Counted from the stretch's first letter, positions 11,219 through 23,490 are shown. The stretch: DNA of 64,000 nt from Omphiscola glabra (GCA_964017045.1 OZ024799.1:27601596-27665595); one strand, 5' to 3'. Notes: generated by a model not told the origin, from the sequence alone. Made by a program: numbers and translations.

Positions 11219-11995
11219 AATAGAACACCCGTCCGCGTTTCGTGTTCTGTTTAACGAACTTAGACACAGTCATATTAAATGTGTAGAAACAAATGTCTTC
11301 TTTTCCGTTACTATTTTATGTGTTTAAACACTTAATAGAAGTTAAATTGAATGAACTGATTTACTATGTCATATTATCATGGCGCGTATATAGGTTCTTT
11401 CATATTTACCATGTCACGTTATCAAGGCGCCTATTTTTCTTTTATATTATTATTTCACGTTATCACGGTGCCAAGAGATCTTTTATATTTACTATGTTCT
11501 GGTATCAGGGCACCTACAGGTCTTTCTTGTTTATTATCCTGCGCGTTCATACTCATCCAGTAAACATCAGAAGTTAAAGCTGTTTTCTTCTTCTTTATAT
11601 TTACTGCTCCGGGACGCTGGCCATTACGGCATCATTTCATCATGGCCATAAAAAAAAACCACGAATAAATGGTATACATAATTATTTATTTGCACTCACT
11701 GCACATAATGATACAATGATAAAACATCGACAAGTGCAACATTCTAACAACTAATTTGTTTTGATTTGATTAAGACGTAGCGCTTTAAAATTAAAAAAAA
11801 AATTAATACATTTCGAATGTGAATTCATTTCTAGGAAGAAAAGATAATTTCAAATGTCTGTAGATATCTAGGAGGAAAAGATGATTTCAAATGTGAGTTG
11901 ATTACTAAGAAGGAAAGATGCGCGAATTAAAAGAGGAATTTTACTTGCCATACGCATCAGACTGTCGCATTATTTAACTAAACGAGCCGCATATG
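11219..11995. other. AT-rich DNA with two degenerate repeats
   Basis: At 11364-11545 about four ~50-bp units share ATATTTACCATGTCACG..ATCA.GGCGCC. At 11805-11925 three ~46-bp units share AAAGATGATTTCAAATGTG. No gene is supported. Confidence 0.5.
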
Positions 11996-11999
11996 GCCC

Positions 12000-12112
12000 A
12001 AGTGCAACGGGTTGACCATCCAAGGACCGTGGGTTGACCACTCAAGGACAGCTGGTTGATCATTCAAGGACATTGGGTTGACCATTCAAGGACAGTGGGT
12101 TGACCATCACAA
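12000..12112. repeat. ~27-bp tandem array
   Basis: Five copies of a unit with GGGTTGACCATTCAAGGACA. Confidence 0.85.
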
Positions 12113-12627
12113 AATTGTATGAACATACGAGTTTAAGTAGTATATGCATTTTGTGTTGAACCTTTTTTTTTATAAAATGCATATGTGTATCTCTTATTAT
12201 TTGTTGCATTAGCGTCAGATTCTAACATTAGTAAAACATCTCGTACTTTTTACCAAACCAAAATCAAGAGTATTTGTTAAGGGCTCCAAGTATTTGTTAT
12301 GTATCTATAAGTATTTTGCAATTGTTGCTTTCCTTCATTAATTTAAATATTCCTGTCAAGTCTTAAGAAGTTGAGATTCTTAAAAGTTATTTGCTATATT
12401 ACAGGAGACAGCACTTAATTAGCAGTTAAGGCATCTCAAGAATTCATAATTGTAAGAAGAATCAGGAAGTAAACTTTTGAAAAGTAACTCTTCCTTTTAC
12501 TTGCCCCTCTATCCCCCTCATTATTTATCCCGGCGACCAGCCACCATATCCCCCATTGTCTGAGACCCCAGGTCTGACGGAATATCCACAACCGTTTATA
12601 TGTTAAGCTATGGAGACGCGCTAATTA

Positions 12628-12755
12628 TAATGGTGGACGCTGGCTGGCTGACTGGCTGGTTGGCTGGCTGGCTGGTTGGTTGGTTGGTTGGCTGGCTGGC
12701 TGGCTGGCTGGTTGGTTGGCTGACTGTTGGTTGGCTGGCTGGCTGGCTGTGGATT
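12628..12755. repeat. TGGC/TGGT tetranucleotide tract
   Basis: An almost uninterrupted run of GGCT and GGTT tetranucleotides. It is a typical slippage microsatellite. Confidence 0.95.
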
Positions 12756-12934
12756 CTAGCGTAAATACTCACAGCAAATCTGCGTGTTTAGAGAAAAGTT
12801 ATCCAGCTCTCCAACAATGAGACGCAGCACTCCAACAAGGAGATCCAAGAAGCGGGCATACTAAAAAAAATGTAATTCAATTTTGTTGTATTTTGGATTC
12901 GACGCTGTGTGAAAGTGTGGAAGTGTACTCGTCT

Positions 12935-13005
12935 GTACACGCAGAATTCCTTGTCTGTACACGCATAATTCCTTGTCTGTACACGCATGCAGAGTTCCTT
13001 GTCTG
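12935..13005. repeat. ~22-bp short array
   Basis: Three to four copies of TTCCTTGTCTGTACACGCA with small indels. Confidence 0.8.
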
Positions 13006-13879
13006 AAACTTACCTTGGAATGGGATGATCGGATTAACTTTCATTGGCTGAGAGAGGGGAGGGTTCATTCACCCTCAGATTATAGGGATTTCATTGCATG
13101 ATTTTGCAGAGGGCAAGGAGTGGGGGTGTGGGAGGGGTGGTGATCAGAGATATTTTTTGTGTGAGATTGACATTTTCAACATTACCAATGCTCTGTAATG
13201 GAACTTTTCTCGCGTCCTTGCTTCCGGTTCGGCACGGGCTGCACCGATGGCTTTGACGTCTGCACCCTAGCCACGGAGCATAAGCCATTACGTAATGAAG
13301 ACAGAGCGGCACCGGAAGTGCAGGTGGGAATAAAGTAATCATTGCAATATGGCCGAGGGGCATTTAATTATTTAAAAAAATAAAATAACAGTTCGTGATA
13401 AATCATTTTGTTAAAAGGCTTAATGAAACGTTGATTGAAAAGATACGAAAGATAAACGGCCCGTGAAACCATTTAACTTAAACATGTAAGAATTCAAAGT
13501 CGGCTTCAGAACGTGGAAAGGGAATACACGATAATTTATATAAATGATCTGTGAGTGGGGGGGGGGGGGTGTTTGCACCCTCTGCTTGATATGGGGAGGG
13601 GGAATATTCTCTCCGCTCGCTCAGTTGATTTCTGGGAATTCATTTTTTAAAAAAATAAGTCCGGTCAACAGGAAACTATTTTTTATGGGTGTGAGAGTGT
13701 TGGGGGATCACTTTTTCTTATTGTAAATAAAGGGAAAACTTTTGGGAACGGATTTTTTCTTATTTGGTGCTCAGTTTTAACACGTAACTATAGTAATCGC
13801 TTTTTTACGTGTGTCGTAACATGCTAGATTATCATACTTCAGATCATTATGTTAATATATATTTTAGAGATAATGAGAG

Positions 13880-13880
<1 letters not shown>
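13006..13880. other. Unassigned DNA
   Basis: No gene or family is recognised. G-runs lie near 13557. The 90-codon open frame on the minus strand at 13091-13363 has no recognisable domain. Confidence 0.4.

Positions 13881-13964
<84 letters not shown>
13881..13964. repeat. (TA)n(GA)n microsatellite
   Basis: About 30 TA dinucleotides followed by about 12 GA dinucleotides. Confidence 0.98.
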
Positions 13965-15391
13965 TATGACGGAGTCAGAAGTTGTATACAGCGTTTACAA
14001 AGCACATTAAGTTGGGCTAGTGCATACAATAGAGACCGACCGAATGTAATTTTCTGATTTCGGCCGAAACCGATACTTTGGCAGAAAGTTAAAAATAACG
14101 TACGGCCAAAACTGAAGCCGAGACCAAAAGCTTAACGAGATTTTCGGCCTAAACCGAAGCCGAAAGCAAAGGCTTGATGAGACTTTCGGCCTAAACCGAA
14201 ATATTTTTATATTTTGAAATTCGTTCACGCACTTATTCTGCTTACATCGAAAAATTATGGGGGAAGTATTAATAATAACATTTATTAAAAATGAGAGCAA
14301 CGTGAATATTAATAAATAAACATCTAATAAATAATTTTGCCTTTACTATTTTAATTGAAAAATAATTATATTGTTTAAATATTTTCATTACAGTAGTATG
14401 GTAAGAGAAAATTTGGAGCCGGTGTGGGGGGGGGGGGATTCATGCAAAATAGACCCTTAAGTGCCTTTTGCTTTCATAATATAATTACAACCTGGAACAT
14501 ATACCTACAATAATTATTGTTAATCTAATAGAGCCCATTGTCACCTAAATATCACGACAATGTTTCGCATTTATAATCACACTAATGCTTTGTGTTTTCA
14601 TAAACAGCTGGCAAAATATCCATGAATTAATAGTTAGCCTAGTAAAACACACTAGTCTTTCCGTGCTGGTGATGTGATTATTTCGTTTGGCGAACTACCT
14701 CCCTTAACCATGTCTCATAAGACTGTTGTCTTGATGGGTCTCGACGGAAAATCGAAAAATACATCTAAATTAGTCCCTACAATCATAAAAGTAAACAGGT
14801 CTGCAGTAGGCCTATTACACAATCATTAAACAAACCTGTGATATATGCACACTCTTGTGATTTGCCAATAACAATTTTTATGAGCATGATAATGATGAAT
14901 ACAAGAAATGAATGAACTGAAAAAGCCTAACTTCCCTTAATTTTAAACAATCATAAAACAAAAATAATAATGGAAATGTTACCATTCCCTAGAAGTATTC
15001 AAGATTATTCCCCTTTGCCAATGACAACATTGATGGGCATGATAATGATAAATCAAAATGAATATCTCTAAAGAATTAATTGAAAACACCTAGGGGGCAA
15101 ATTTTATTTTCGAAAAGATTAAAACAGAAATAATGATATAAATATAACCATTCCATTAGTTTTACTTCCACTAAACTGTTTACATTTTCCGAGGACAAAC
15201 TGAAGTTTAATTTATTTTGGAAATAAAGGACAAGTAGGTCATCATGCAGCAGGGAGCAGTTTTCGCAAGCAGTGGCGTAGCTAAGGAGTGCGGGGGTGCG
15301 GACACCATCTTAGGGGTGACACCAAGTTGAAAAATTACATAATTACATGGTACACACTGCTCGGTTTAATCAAATTGCATAAAATGATAAA

Positions 15392-16531
15392 TGTCACAGG
15401 GTGACTGTTACTGGGGCGGCAGGACATGAGAGAGTTCCATTGTTAGGGTAACGTATATGTCACAAATGACTGGGGCGGGGTACAGGACAGAGCTCCATTG
15501 TTAAGGTGACTTATAGGATGGACTTAACTTGCTGTAGTTTTGGGAAGGCATTGATAATACTTTCGGGTTAACGACGGAGATTCCTAATTGACCTGGAATT
15601 AGAAGACATTGATAATTTGGGTTAACGGAGAAAATTCCTAATTGACTGGAAGCGATAGGGGTCATATTCGATATACAATGAGAAAATACACTGTAAAATA
15701 ATAGTAAGGATGATTGTCGTATAGATACAATTACTCAAATGACATTATGAAGAGTAATAGTGATTCACAATACAAGCAACTCTGAATCATCCAAGCGAGA
15801 CGCTACAATTCGACGAAGTGGAGTCTTGCAAAACTGTCGCCCCTCTACAGAGTGAGTCTGTCCTATGGTCGTGATTTTTAGCGGCCCTCGTTGTCTCTAT
15901 GTACTGGAATCTGCACACACACCATCACGAGTTTGTGATGATTAGTCAACGACACTAAAAGGTGGCTATTCCTGAAATATATGAATAAATCACCTACACC
16001 AAGTGATCTATGCTAGGCCTTATCTGACTACTTACCGTAGACTTCCAAAATACTAAACCTCTACATAACGTAACTAGCAGTCACACGAACTACCATAAAG
16101 ATCCTCCTTACACACACCTTACATACACTTACATCTCTAAGTGGATAATGTGGCTAAGCTGGTACAAGGTAAGTCTGTGTCTGAACGCTCGCGAGAGAAG
16201 TCTCATGTGTGGGCTGTAGTGCTCAGTGAAACTACAAAATGAGGTGTCCCAACTTATACCCCTTCGTTCATCCCCAAACTTCTTAGGTGGTCCAAGAATG
16301 CTCCGTCTTAACACATTCCTGACCCCTATCGTTTCCAGTCAATTAGGAATTTCCGTCGTTAACCCAAATTATCAATGCCTTCTAATTTCAGGTCAATTAG
16401 GAATTTCCGTCGTTAACCCCAAAGTATCAATGCCTTCCCAAAACTACAGCAAGTTAAGTCCATCCTATATGTCACCTTAACAATGGAGCTCTCTCCTGTC
16501 CCGCCGCCCCAGTAACAGTCACCATGTGACA
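15392..16531. mobile_element. Foldback element nested in the hAT
   Basis: The left arm (15392 to about 15670) and right arm (about 16320-16531) are long inverted copies: TGTCACAGGGTGACTGTTAC on the left against the complement of GTAACAGTCACCATGTGACA on the right. The left arm carries an extra internal duplication of about 55 bp. ATAAA flanks both ends (15387-15391 and 16532-16536), a candidate 5-bp target duplication. The ~650-bp middle has no recognised protein. The superfamily is not assigned. Confidence 0.72.
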
Positions 16532-17099
16532 ATAAACAATCACACATATATTTTCTACACATGTAACAATCCAAGTGTGTGCTTTATTAAAAGTTCAAGG
16601 CTGATGCGTCATAAATGAGATGACCCAATAATAAAGTCAGAAAAACACCGTTTTGACCATGATTAAACTCCGATTGAAGTGTTCGGTAACTTTCGTAAGT
16701 GACAGGAAGCCATATGTATCTAAATCTTTCCATTGATACCAAATACGATTCTAAGTATCCTACCTGAATAGAATAGGTAAAATATTTTGAAATCTTAAAA
16801 AAGACTTACCCATTTATTGGATTAAAAAATATTTTTTTTTTGCAGAATGTACTCAAGTCTTTTTGAAAATTATTGAAATAAATTTAATTTTTAAAAAAAA
16901 ATGGTTTTTGAAACCAAAATATCGAAACCCATAATTACTCAAAAATAATTCTTTTCGCCGACTCATCACTAGCAGCACCCCTTCACATTTGAGCACGATA
17001 GTAATACAGCATATTATTAGTACATGCTGTCTGTGATTTCACTTTTAAGTTCTACCTTTACCTTTGGGATGATCTACTCGAGGAAGTCAATCTTACACA

Positions 17100-18062
17100 G
17101 CAGTGTCTGCAGTTGAAAGTCTTTACTCTTGACAAAGTGGTAACCAACCAAGAGGCCTTAATATTGTTACTGCACGAGAAGTTCTGTCACTTGGTGGAAC
17201 ATGCTACTGAAAAGGCACTTCTAAACTCAGACCAATGTGGACTTTCAGTAGAGAGAAGATTTAGTTTCAAGAAGAGAGTGGCAGAAAAAAAATTATTATT
17301 AAAAGATGCCTGTCTCTGCGAGAAAAAAAAAACAATAGGAAGATGCTGGAGTGTTTTGATCGCTTTCATTCTGAACCCCAGATCAAATCATCAGCGATAA
17401 AGAAAGCAGCAGCTATTTGAGGCCGTTTAACCCAAGAGTCTAATATCAGCAAGTGAAGAAGAAATATGGATGTCCTTTTAAAAACTAACCCTTTTCTACG
17501 ATGAGTTATCAGAATATGAACTTTTAAAAAGAAACGCCAAGGGGCTTAAAGGTAGCTGATATTGAGTTTCACAAAGTCACGGACTGGTCAACATTTCATG
17601 TTTTAAAATTCATTGCTGAATGAGACATAATAGAATCTCTTCCAATAATCTCGCTAAACCTTCAATTGAAGAGCTAACTTGCAAAATGCTGTATACATTT
17701 TTGGGGTTTTGAGATTATTCAACTTTTTACAAAAAAATTACACACTTCAAATAAAATCATTTTTAGAAAAGAATAGAATAGGAAATGATGTGTTTCGTTA
17801 ATGATCTTTGCCTTGCCCCACTTGGTTTGCTCTACAAAAAGGTACCGATTTTTCTTTCTTTTTTTTCACAAATGGTGGATACCGCTTTTTGAAAATAAGC
17901 TCTTCAATTGTTTCTTGCGATGAGCGTGTCTGTCGCTTCATGTGAGCAGAGCTTTTCAAAACTAAGGCTTATCAAGAACTATTTAAGTTACGATCCATCA
18001 TGGGAAAGTCAAGGCTTTCTCATCTAAATCTACTAGCAATTTAAAGCGACACGGTGAAGAAT
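17100..18062 (+). pseudogene. hAT transposase remnant (ZMYM1/TTF-type)
   Basis: The clearest part is the C-terminal dimerisation region. At 17926 a frame reads VSVASCEQSFSKL and then RLIKNYL. The continuation (GKSRLSHLNLLAI) lies in another frame from about 18000, and a following stretch contains NIDFDKVIKR. This matches the family hallmark SVASCERSFSKLKLIK..L..M...RL..L..L. The 95-codon open piece at 17113-17400 lies upstream in the same region and may be degraded middle sequence. Multiple frameshifts and stops mean no active enzyme is made. It sits inside the hAT element bounded at 15270 and 18256. Confidence 0.8.
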
Positions 18063-18525
18063 ATTGATTTTGATAAAGTGATTAAAAGGTTACAGTTCTT
18101 AAATACATTTACCTCCTGACCATCAAATAATTTGCTTTTATTCTTGTCATTGTTATACTCTGGGCCAATTTTAACAAGAAGAAATCCATCGTGAAAGTCG
18201 GGATGGGGTGACAACATGAATTAACCGCAACGGGTGACACCAACCCTACGCCATTGTTCGCAAGTATTAGTCATAAAACATACGACAGCAAGACGCATGG
18301 CAAGTATATGGCAATAATGAATATCGGTTTTGCCGACCTAGAGACAGACAGGCAGTCTGACTTCTGGTAGATGACCAAAAATCTCAATCAATTTCGACGC
18401 AACCGAAATTAGACCAAAAGCTAACTTTTCAGTTTCGGCCGAAACCAAAACTAGGCCGAAAGGGATCAAATGGCAACATTCGGCGCGGAAACCGAAGCCG
18501 AATTAGGTCAGCCTTTAGTATACAA

Positions 18526-18734
18526 ACTATAATTTTAATAAAAGTCGAGTTAAAAGCTTAGATTCAAGGTTGAGTCAAAATAAAATTTTCAAAATATTTT
18601 CTTAAGATTAGAGATGATCTTATTTCCCCCCCCCCCTTTTTCTTTTCAGCTTCTCTGGAGTCATAAAAGTTTGTAAAGCTGTGTAGCTAATCTCGCCTCT
18701 TACTCTAAGATGACGCATAGAACAAACGCTTTGC
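18526..18734. other. Unassigned DNA
   Basis: AT-rich sequence containing a C-run near 18627. Nothing is recognised. Confidence 0.35.
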
Positions 18735-19090
18735 TTTGAATCTCTTACTCTCTCCTTCGTCGTTCATTCTCTCCCCCTCTTGCCCTCTCCAGCTCCTCTT
18801 CCATTCTGTCCCTACTCTTATCTCTCTCCTCCTCTACCACTCTCTCCCTCCTCTTTTTTCTCTCCCTCCTCTTCCCCTCTCCCCTCCTATCCCAACTATC
18901 CTTCCTCTTCCCTCCCTCCTTCTCTTCAAAAACTATTCCTGCTCTTACACTCTCCTCCTCTTTCTCTCTATCCCTCCTCTTCTCCTCTCTCCCCCTCTTC
19001 TCCCCTATCCCCCTCTTATCCACTCTCCCTCCTCTTCCCCGTCAACCTCCTTCCCTATCCCACTCTAACCCCTTCTCATTCACCCCCAAG
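18735..19090. repeat. Polypyrimidine (CT) tract, ~350 bp
   Basis: The + strand is almost entirely C and T (CTCCTCTTCTCTCCC-like words), with a few short interruptions. All three + frames and the antisense frames stay open for this reason. It is not coding. Confidence 0.93.
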
Positions 19091-20710
19091 TCTTAAACTG
19101 TAAACGGTAAACTCGGGCGTAAATAAGCGATATTTCAACCATAATATCTGGCCTTTCCCCCCACCTGTACCACGAAGTTTCCCCATTTCTCGACTTATTC
19201 AACTAACAACACATTAGACGGCTTATTTTCCTTCCCTTGTTGGGTGGGGGGTGTCCTTAAACTGGGCGGTGCTTCTGAACATTTTCACAAATAACCTTCC
19301 TTGTTTGACCCGCCCATGCCAAGGACAATAACTATGTAATACAAAATACTCCTCCATTTTTTGTGTTGTTTTCTTTAAAATTTGTATTGAGGGGAAGGGG
19401 GGTGGGTGGGTTTAAAGACAATGTTGGTACAAACGCGCGGGCACACAGGTTATCTTTCTCATCTAAGCAGTGAACAGTTCTCGCCCCTTTGTGTTCAACC
19501 CCTAGCTGAGCAAGGTATCTGGTCTGTCCGTGGGATTGTACCCACACTGTCTTTTGTATGTCCCACATCACAAGCAAATCCATTGTTGCAAGTAAGGCCA
19601 AGAAGTCCGGAGCGGTGCTGGTTTCTGGTTACAACTTCGTATTAACTTTAAAAAAACAACAACAACCTCCAGGTTGGATTCCCGGATTCAAGTCACCGGT
19701 GGGTTACCGGGGGGGGGGGGGGGGGTTGTGGGGGCGTCACTTTCATTTGGATAAATAAATATTGTTTTTGAAAGCGTAATAGATACGATAGATGATGACC
19801 CTTTCACCAATCGTTGTTAACCCTCCATTACCCCCACTTGTCTCACTCAATCTGAATAAACATTACCACACACTCGAGCGACTGGAAACTTGAGATAATG
19901 CGGTCTGGCTGAAGACTATCCTTCATTCTGTCATATCGCTAATTGTAATGGCTTCTTACTTAGACTGGCTGGACGAATAAAAGACTTGGCAGTGCTGGGT
20001 TGAAGAGGATACATATTTCAGTTAAATTGATCATTGAAACTGAAACATGCTTTTGATTTAACCCTAAACATTTCAACTAATGACGAGTGCACTGTTGGGC
20101 ACCATTGTGCACTGCTCCCAACCCAATCCCTCTCACATTACCTTTCCCCCCAAAAATGTGCACCGCTGCCCCCCCCCCCCCCCCCCTTTGTTGAATGCTT
20201 TTGTTTTATATTTTAATGAAATGTCTTATTTCAATGACATGTTAAAAGATACAGCCGGTTCCTTTGTGGAGACAATACTAAGAGTAACAATGTCTAGGTA
20301 AAGGGTTCTTAAACGTTTGCACCATGTCTTGATTTCAAAACATTTCCCATAACCTCTTTTTGGATTACTATCCCCGCGACCCAAAGCTAAAAATGCAAAT
20401 GTACCTGATTTCCTGGGTCTTCCCGCACCCCGCTGACACTGTCTTTCACATCCCGTCAGCTGGGAATGCTGGCACCTATGGTTAGGAACCCCTGGTGAAG
20501 CTATTGTCCAGACACTCTGTACTTTGCATGTACCTCGACATTATTGCGTGCGTGTATGTATGTGTATGGGTGTGTGTGTGTTTTGTGTGTGTGTTATGTG
20601 ATGCACCAAAGGATCTGTTTATTTTCTGTTAGATGCCCGTGAATCAGCTTGTAAACACTTGCTGTGATTCATAGCCACTGAACAAGTGATTTATGGCCCG
20701 CGATACAGAT
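19091..20710. other. Unassigned DNA with G/C runs and a (TG)n tract
   Basis: A G-run of about 17 lies near 19710, a C-run near 20170 and a TG-rich tract at 20545-20602. At 20296-20503, AGGGTTCTTAAACG and GGTTAGGAACCCCTGG form loose inverted ends of a possible decayed hAT MITE without a clear duplication. No gene is supported. Confidence 0.4.
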
Positions 20711-20715
20711 CGTCG

Positions 20716-20832
20716 CAGATTTGGTGGTGAGCAACGGAATCGGTGTCAGCGAATAGGTCAAGCAGTGAGTCTCAGATTTGGTGGTGAGCAACGGAATGGG
20801 TGTCAGCGAATAGGTCAAGCAGTGAGTCTCAG
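20716..20832. repeat. 57-bp duplication
   Basis: Two copies of a segment beginning CAGATTTGGTGGTGAGCAAC, spaced 57 bp (20716 and 20773) and nearly identical, followed by a partial third start. Confidence 0.92.
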
Positions 20833-21139
20833 GTTTCTCAAGACTGTGCGTGTTCACCGCAAATGTCAAGGATTACAGGTGGATCGGAGTAGAAAAAACT
20901 ATCGATGATCGAATTTTTTATGTAGCTGCATGTAAAAGCCGGATTAAGGCCTTCGAGGACTCTAGGCACAGCCAGAAAAAGGGTCCCGTTAACGAACTGA
21001 CTTTGAGTTTCGACTTGGAATTCAACGTCCCTACTCGCACCAAGGATTCTCAAGCTTTTTATTAAACGTGGACTCTTTTTGCGGTAGACTAAAACATCTT
21101 AACGCCATCAGTATATATTTCTTATCAGAACTTCACGAA

Positions 21140-21335
21140 GAGCTTAATGAAAAGCTTAGCGAAGCGCTTCATGGAGAGCTTAATGAATAGCTTAATGAAG
21201 AGCTTTATTAAAAGCTTGATGAGGATCTTAATGAAGCTTAATGATGAGCATAATGAAAGGATTAAAGGAGAGCTTAATGCGGAGCTTAATGAAGAGCTTA
21301 ATGAAGAGCTTAATGAAGAACTTAATGTCTCACTG
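21140..21335. repeat. GAGCTTAATGAA minisatellite
   Basis: About fifteen units of 12-15 bp built on GAGCTTAATGAA. The 3' copies are near-identical 12-mers and the 5' copies are diverged. The open frame at 21147-21524 (repeated N-E-E-L on +) follows from the 12-bp period. It is not supported as a gene. Confidence 0.9.
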
Positions 21336-21927
21336 AAATTTGCCCACCTGAAATCCCTTGATATAAATTTATACATTAAAAGAAAACCATCAGTGCGCTG
21401 CTCGTTACTTCAATTACATAAGACCATTTTTAAAAAAAATTTTTTAAATTTTCTTTACGTTTGTTGGAGAAAGAAAATCGTTGAAAAAGACGGATTGTTC
21501 GCTCACTTGTCACAATATTGTTGAAACCTGCTAGCGAAATAGTCCCCCCCCCCTCTCCTCCTCCGCGCCCCCTCAACATCGCTTCGCTGAGAATGTTTCA
21601 CCTGTGGATTCTGTAGAATGTACGGAGCTGTTAAGACAACAAGCAGGATGATGCAGTCAACTTTCACACCAAACCGATCAGACGGGACTGTGCGCGCAGC
21701 TCATGACAGTGTGGATGCAGTGCAGTGCAGGTGCGCTCTCTTCATGAATGCCCAGCGTTGCAGTTTTTTCTTGTTTTGGTTTTTGGATGTTGGGTTAAAA
21801 GTTATCAGAGGTTTTTGTTTTTCTTCAAAGAAGAGTGTGTAGCATATTTGGTTTCAAGTGGTATGACTGGCTGCTCAGTAAGTCAGATAACCCGTGGCTG
21901 GGTGCAACTCGTTTACATATGACGACT

Positions 21928-23490
21928 GAGTTATGGCTAGATTGTCTGCGGTTGAGTGCTGGCTAGATTGTCTGCGGTTGAGTGCTGGCTAGTTTGCCTG
22001 TGTTCGAGTGCTCGCTAATTAGCCTGTGGTCGAGTGCTGGCTCGATTGTCTGTGGTCGGGTGCTGGATAGATTGTCTGTGGTCGGGTGCTGGCTAGATTG
22101 TCTGTGATTGAGTGCTGGCTAGTTTGCCTTTGGTCGGGTGCTGGCTAATTTGCCTGCGGTTGAGTGCTGGCTAGTTTGCCTGTGTTCGAGTGCTGGCTAA
22201 TTAGCCTGTGGTCGAGTGCTGGCTAGATTGTCTGTGGTCGGGTGCTGTATAGATTGTCTGTGGTCGGGTGCTGGCTAGATTGTCTGTGATTGAGTGCTGG
22301 CTATTTTGCCTGTGGTCGGGTGCTGGCTAATTTGCCTGCGGTTGAGTGCTGGCTAGTTTGCCTGTGTTCGAGTGCTGGCTAATTAGCCTGTGGTCGAGTG
22401 CTGGCTAGATTGTCTGTGGTCGGGTGCTGTATAGATTGTCTGTGGTCGGTGCTGGCTAGATTGTCTGTGATTGAGTGCTGGCTAGTTTGCCTGTGGTCGG
22501 GTGCTGGCTAATTTGCCTGCGGTTGAGTGCTGGCTAGTTTGCCTGTGTTCGAGTGCTGGCTAATTAGCCTGTGGTCGAGTGCTGGCTAGATTGTCTGTGG
22601 TCGGGTGCTGTATAGATTGTCTGTGGTCGGGTGCTGGCTAGATTGTCTGTGATTGAGTGCTGGCTAGTTTGCCTGTGGTCGGGTGCTGGCTAATTTGCCT
22701 GCGGTTGAGTGCTGGCTAGTTTGCCTGTGTTCGAGTGCTGGCTAATTAGCCTGTGGTCGAGTGCTGGCTAGATTGTCTGTGGTCGGGTGCTGTATAGATT
22801 GTCTGTGGTCGGGTGCTGGCTAGATTGTCTGTGATTGAGTGCTGGCTAGTTTGCCTGTGGTCGGGTGCTGGCTAATTTGCCTGCGGTTGAGTGCTGGCTA
22901 GTTTGCCTATGGTCGGGTGCTGGCTAATTAGTCTGTGGACGAGTGCTGGCTAGTTTGCCTGTTGTCGGGTGCTGGCTAGTTTGCCTGTGGTCGAGTGCTG
23001 GCTAGATTGTCTGTGGTCAAGTGCTGGCTAGATTGTCTGTGGTCGAGTGCTGGCCAGATTGCCTGTGGTCGAGTGCTGGCTAAATAGTCTATGGTCGCGT
23101 GCTGGCTAGATTGTCTGTGGTCGATTGCTGGCTAGATTGTCTGTGGCCGATTGCTGGCTAGTTTGCCTGTGGTCAGGTGCTGGCTAATTTGCCTGTGGTC
23201 GAGTGCTGGCTAGTTTGCCTGTGGTCAGGTGATGGCTAGTTTGCCTGTGGTCAGGTGATGGCTAGTTTGCCTGTGGTCAGGTGATGGCTAGTTTGCCTGT
23301 GGTCAGGTGCTGGCTAATTTGCCTGTGGTCGAGTGCTGGCTAGTTTGCCTGTGGTCAGGTGATGGCTAGTTTGCCTGTGGTCAGGTGATGGCTAGTTTGC
23401 GTGGGGTTAAATGTTGGCTAGTTTGTTGTGGTTGAGTGCTGGCTACTTTACCTGTTGTCACGTGGCTAATTTTTCTGTGGTCGAGTGCTA
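21928..23490. repeat. 26-bp minisatellite with 182-bp higher-order repeat
   Basis: About 60 monomers of GTGCTGGCTAGATTGTCTGT plus GGTCGG (26 bp). Between about 22060 and 22890 seven distinguishable monomers repeat as a block. The variant GCTGTATAGATTGTCTG recurs at 22242, 22424, 22605 and 22787, giving 182, 181 and 182 bp. The 181 reflects a one-base deletion near 22448. Downstream, 23200-23400 shows a second, shorter homogenised pattern (GGTCAGGTGATGGCTAGTTT). Confidence 0.96.

Larger units (their letters stand above)
15270..18256 (+). mobile_element. hAT element (CAGTGGCGTAG ends), defective
   Basis: Starts CAGTGGCGTAG and ends CTACGCCATTG, giving inverted ends with one mismatch in 11. It is bounded by an exact 8-bp duplication TTCGCAAG at 15262-15269 and 18257-18264. 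Its length is 2987 bp including a nested foldback element. The 3' half encodes remains of a hAT transposase. MITEs with the same ends occur at 8858-9026 and probably at 50491 and 60355. Confidence 0.9.
14030..18517. mobile_element. Outer hAT-like element with nested insertions
   Basis: The left end TAGAGACCGACCGAAT and the reverse complement of the right end TAAAGGCTGACCTAAT agree at 12 of 16 positions. Flanks GCATACAA (14022-14029) and GTATACAA (18518-18525) match at 7 of 8, an aged 8-bp hAT duplication. Both subterminal regions (14050-14210 and 18400-18510) are dense in TTTCGGCC and AAACCGAAGCC repeats, a common subterminal binding-site pattern. After subtracting the inner element at 15270-18256, about 1.5 kb belongs to this layer, with no recognisable transposase. 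Confidence 0.68.

Noticed and set aside
18736..19103. Overlapping Ser/Pro/Leu-rich frames
   Set aside because: They are a by-product of the CT-only tract, which contains almost no stop codons.
20296..20503. hAT MITE with GGGGTTC(T/C)TAA ends
   Set aside because: The ends are only loosely inverted and no 8-bp duplication is visible.
21928..23490. CRISPR-like direct repeats
   Set aside because: Units are head-to-tail with no unique spacers, there are no cas genes, and the DNA is eukaryotic in character. The same applies to the other arrays here.
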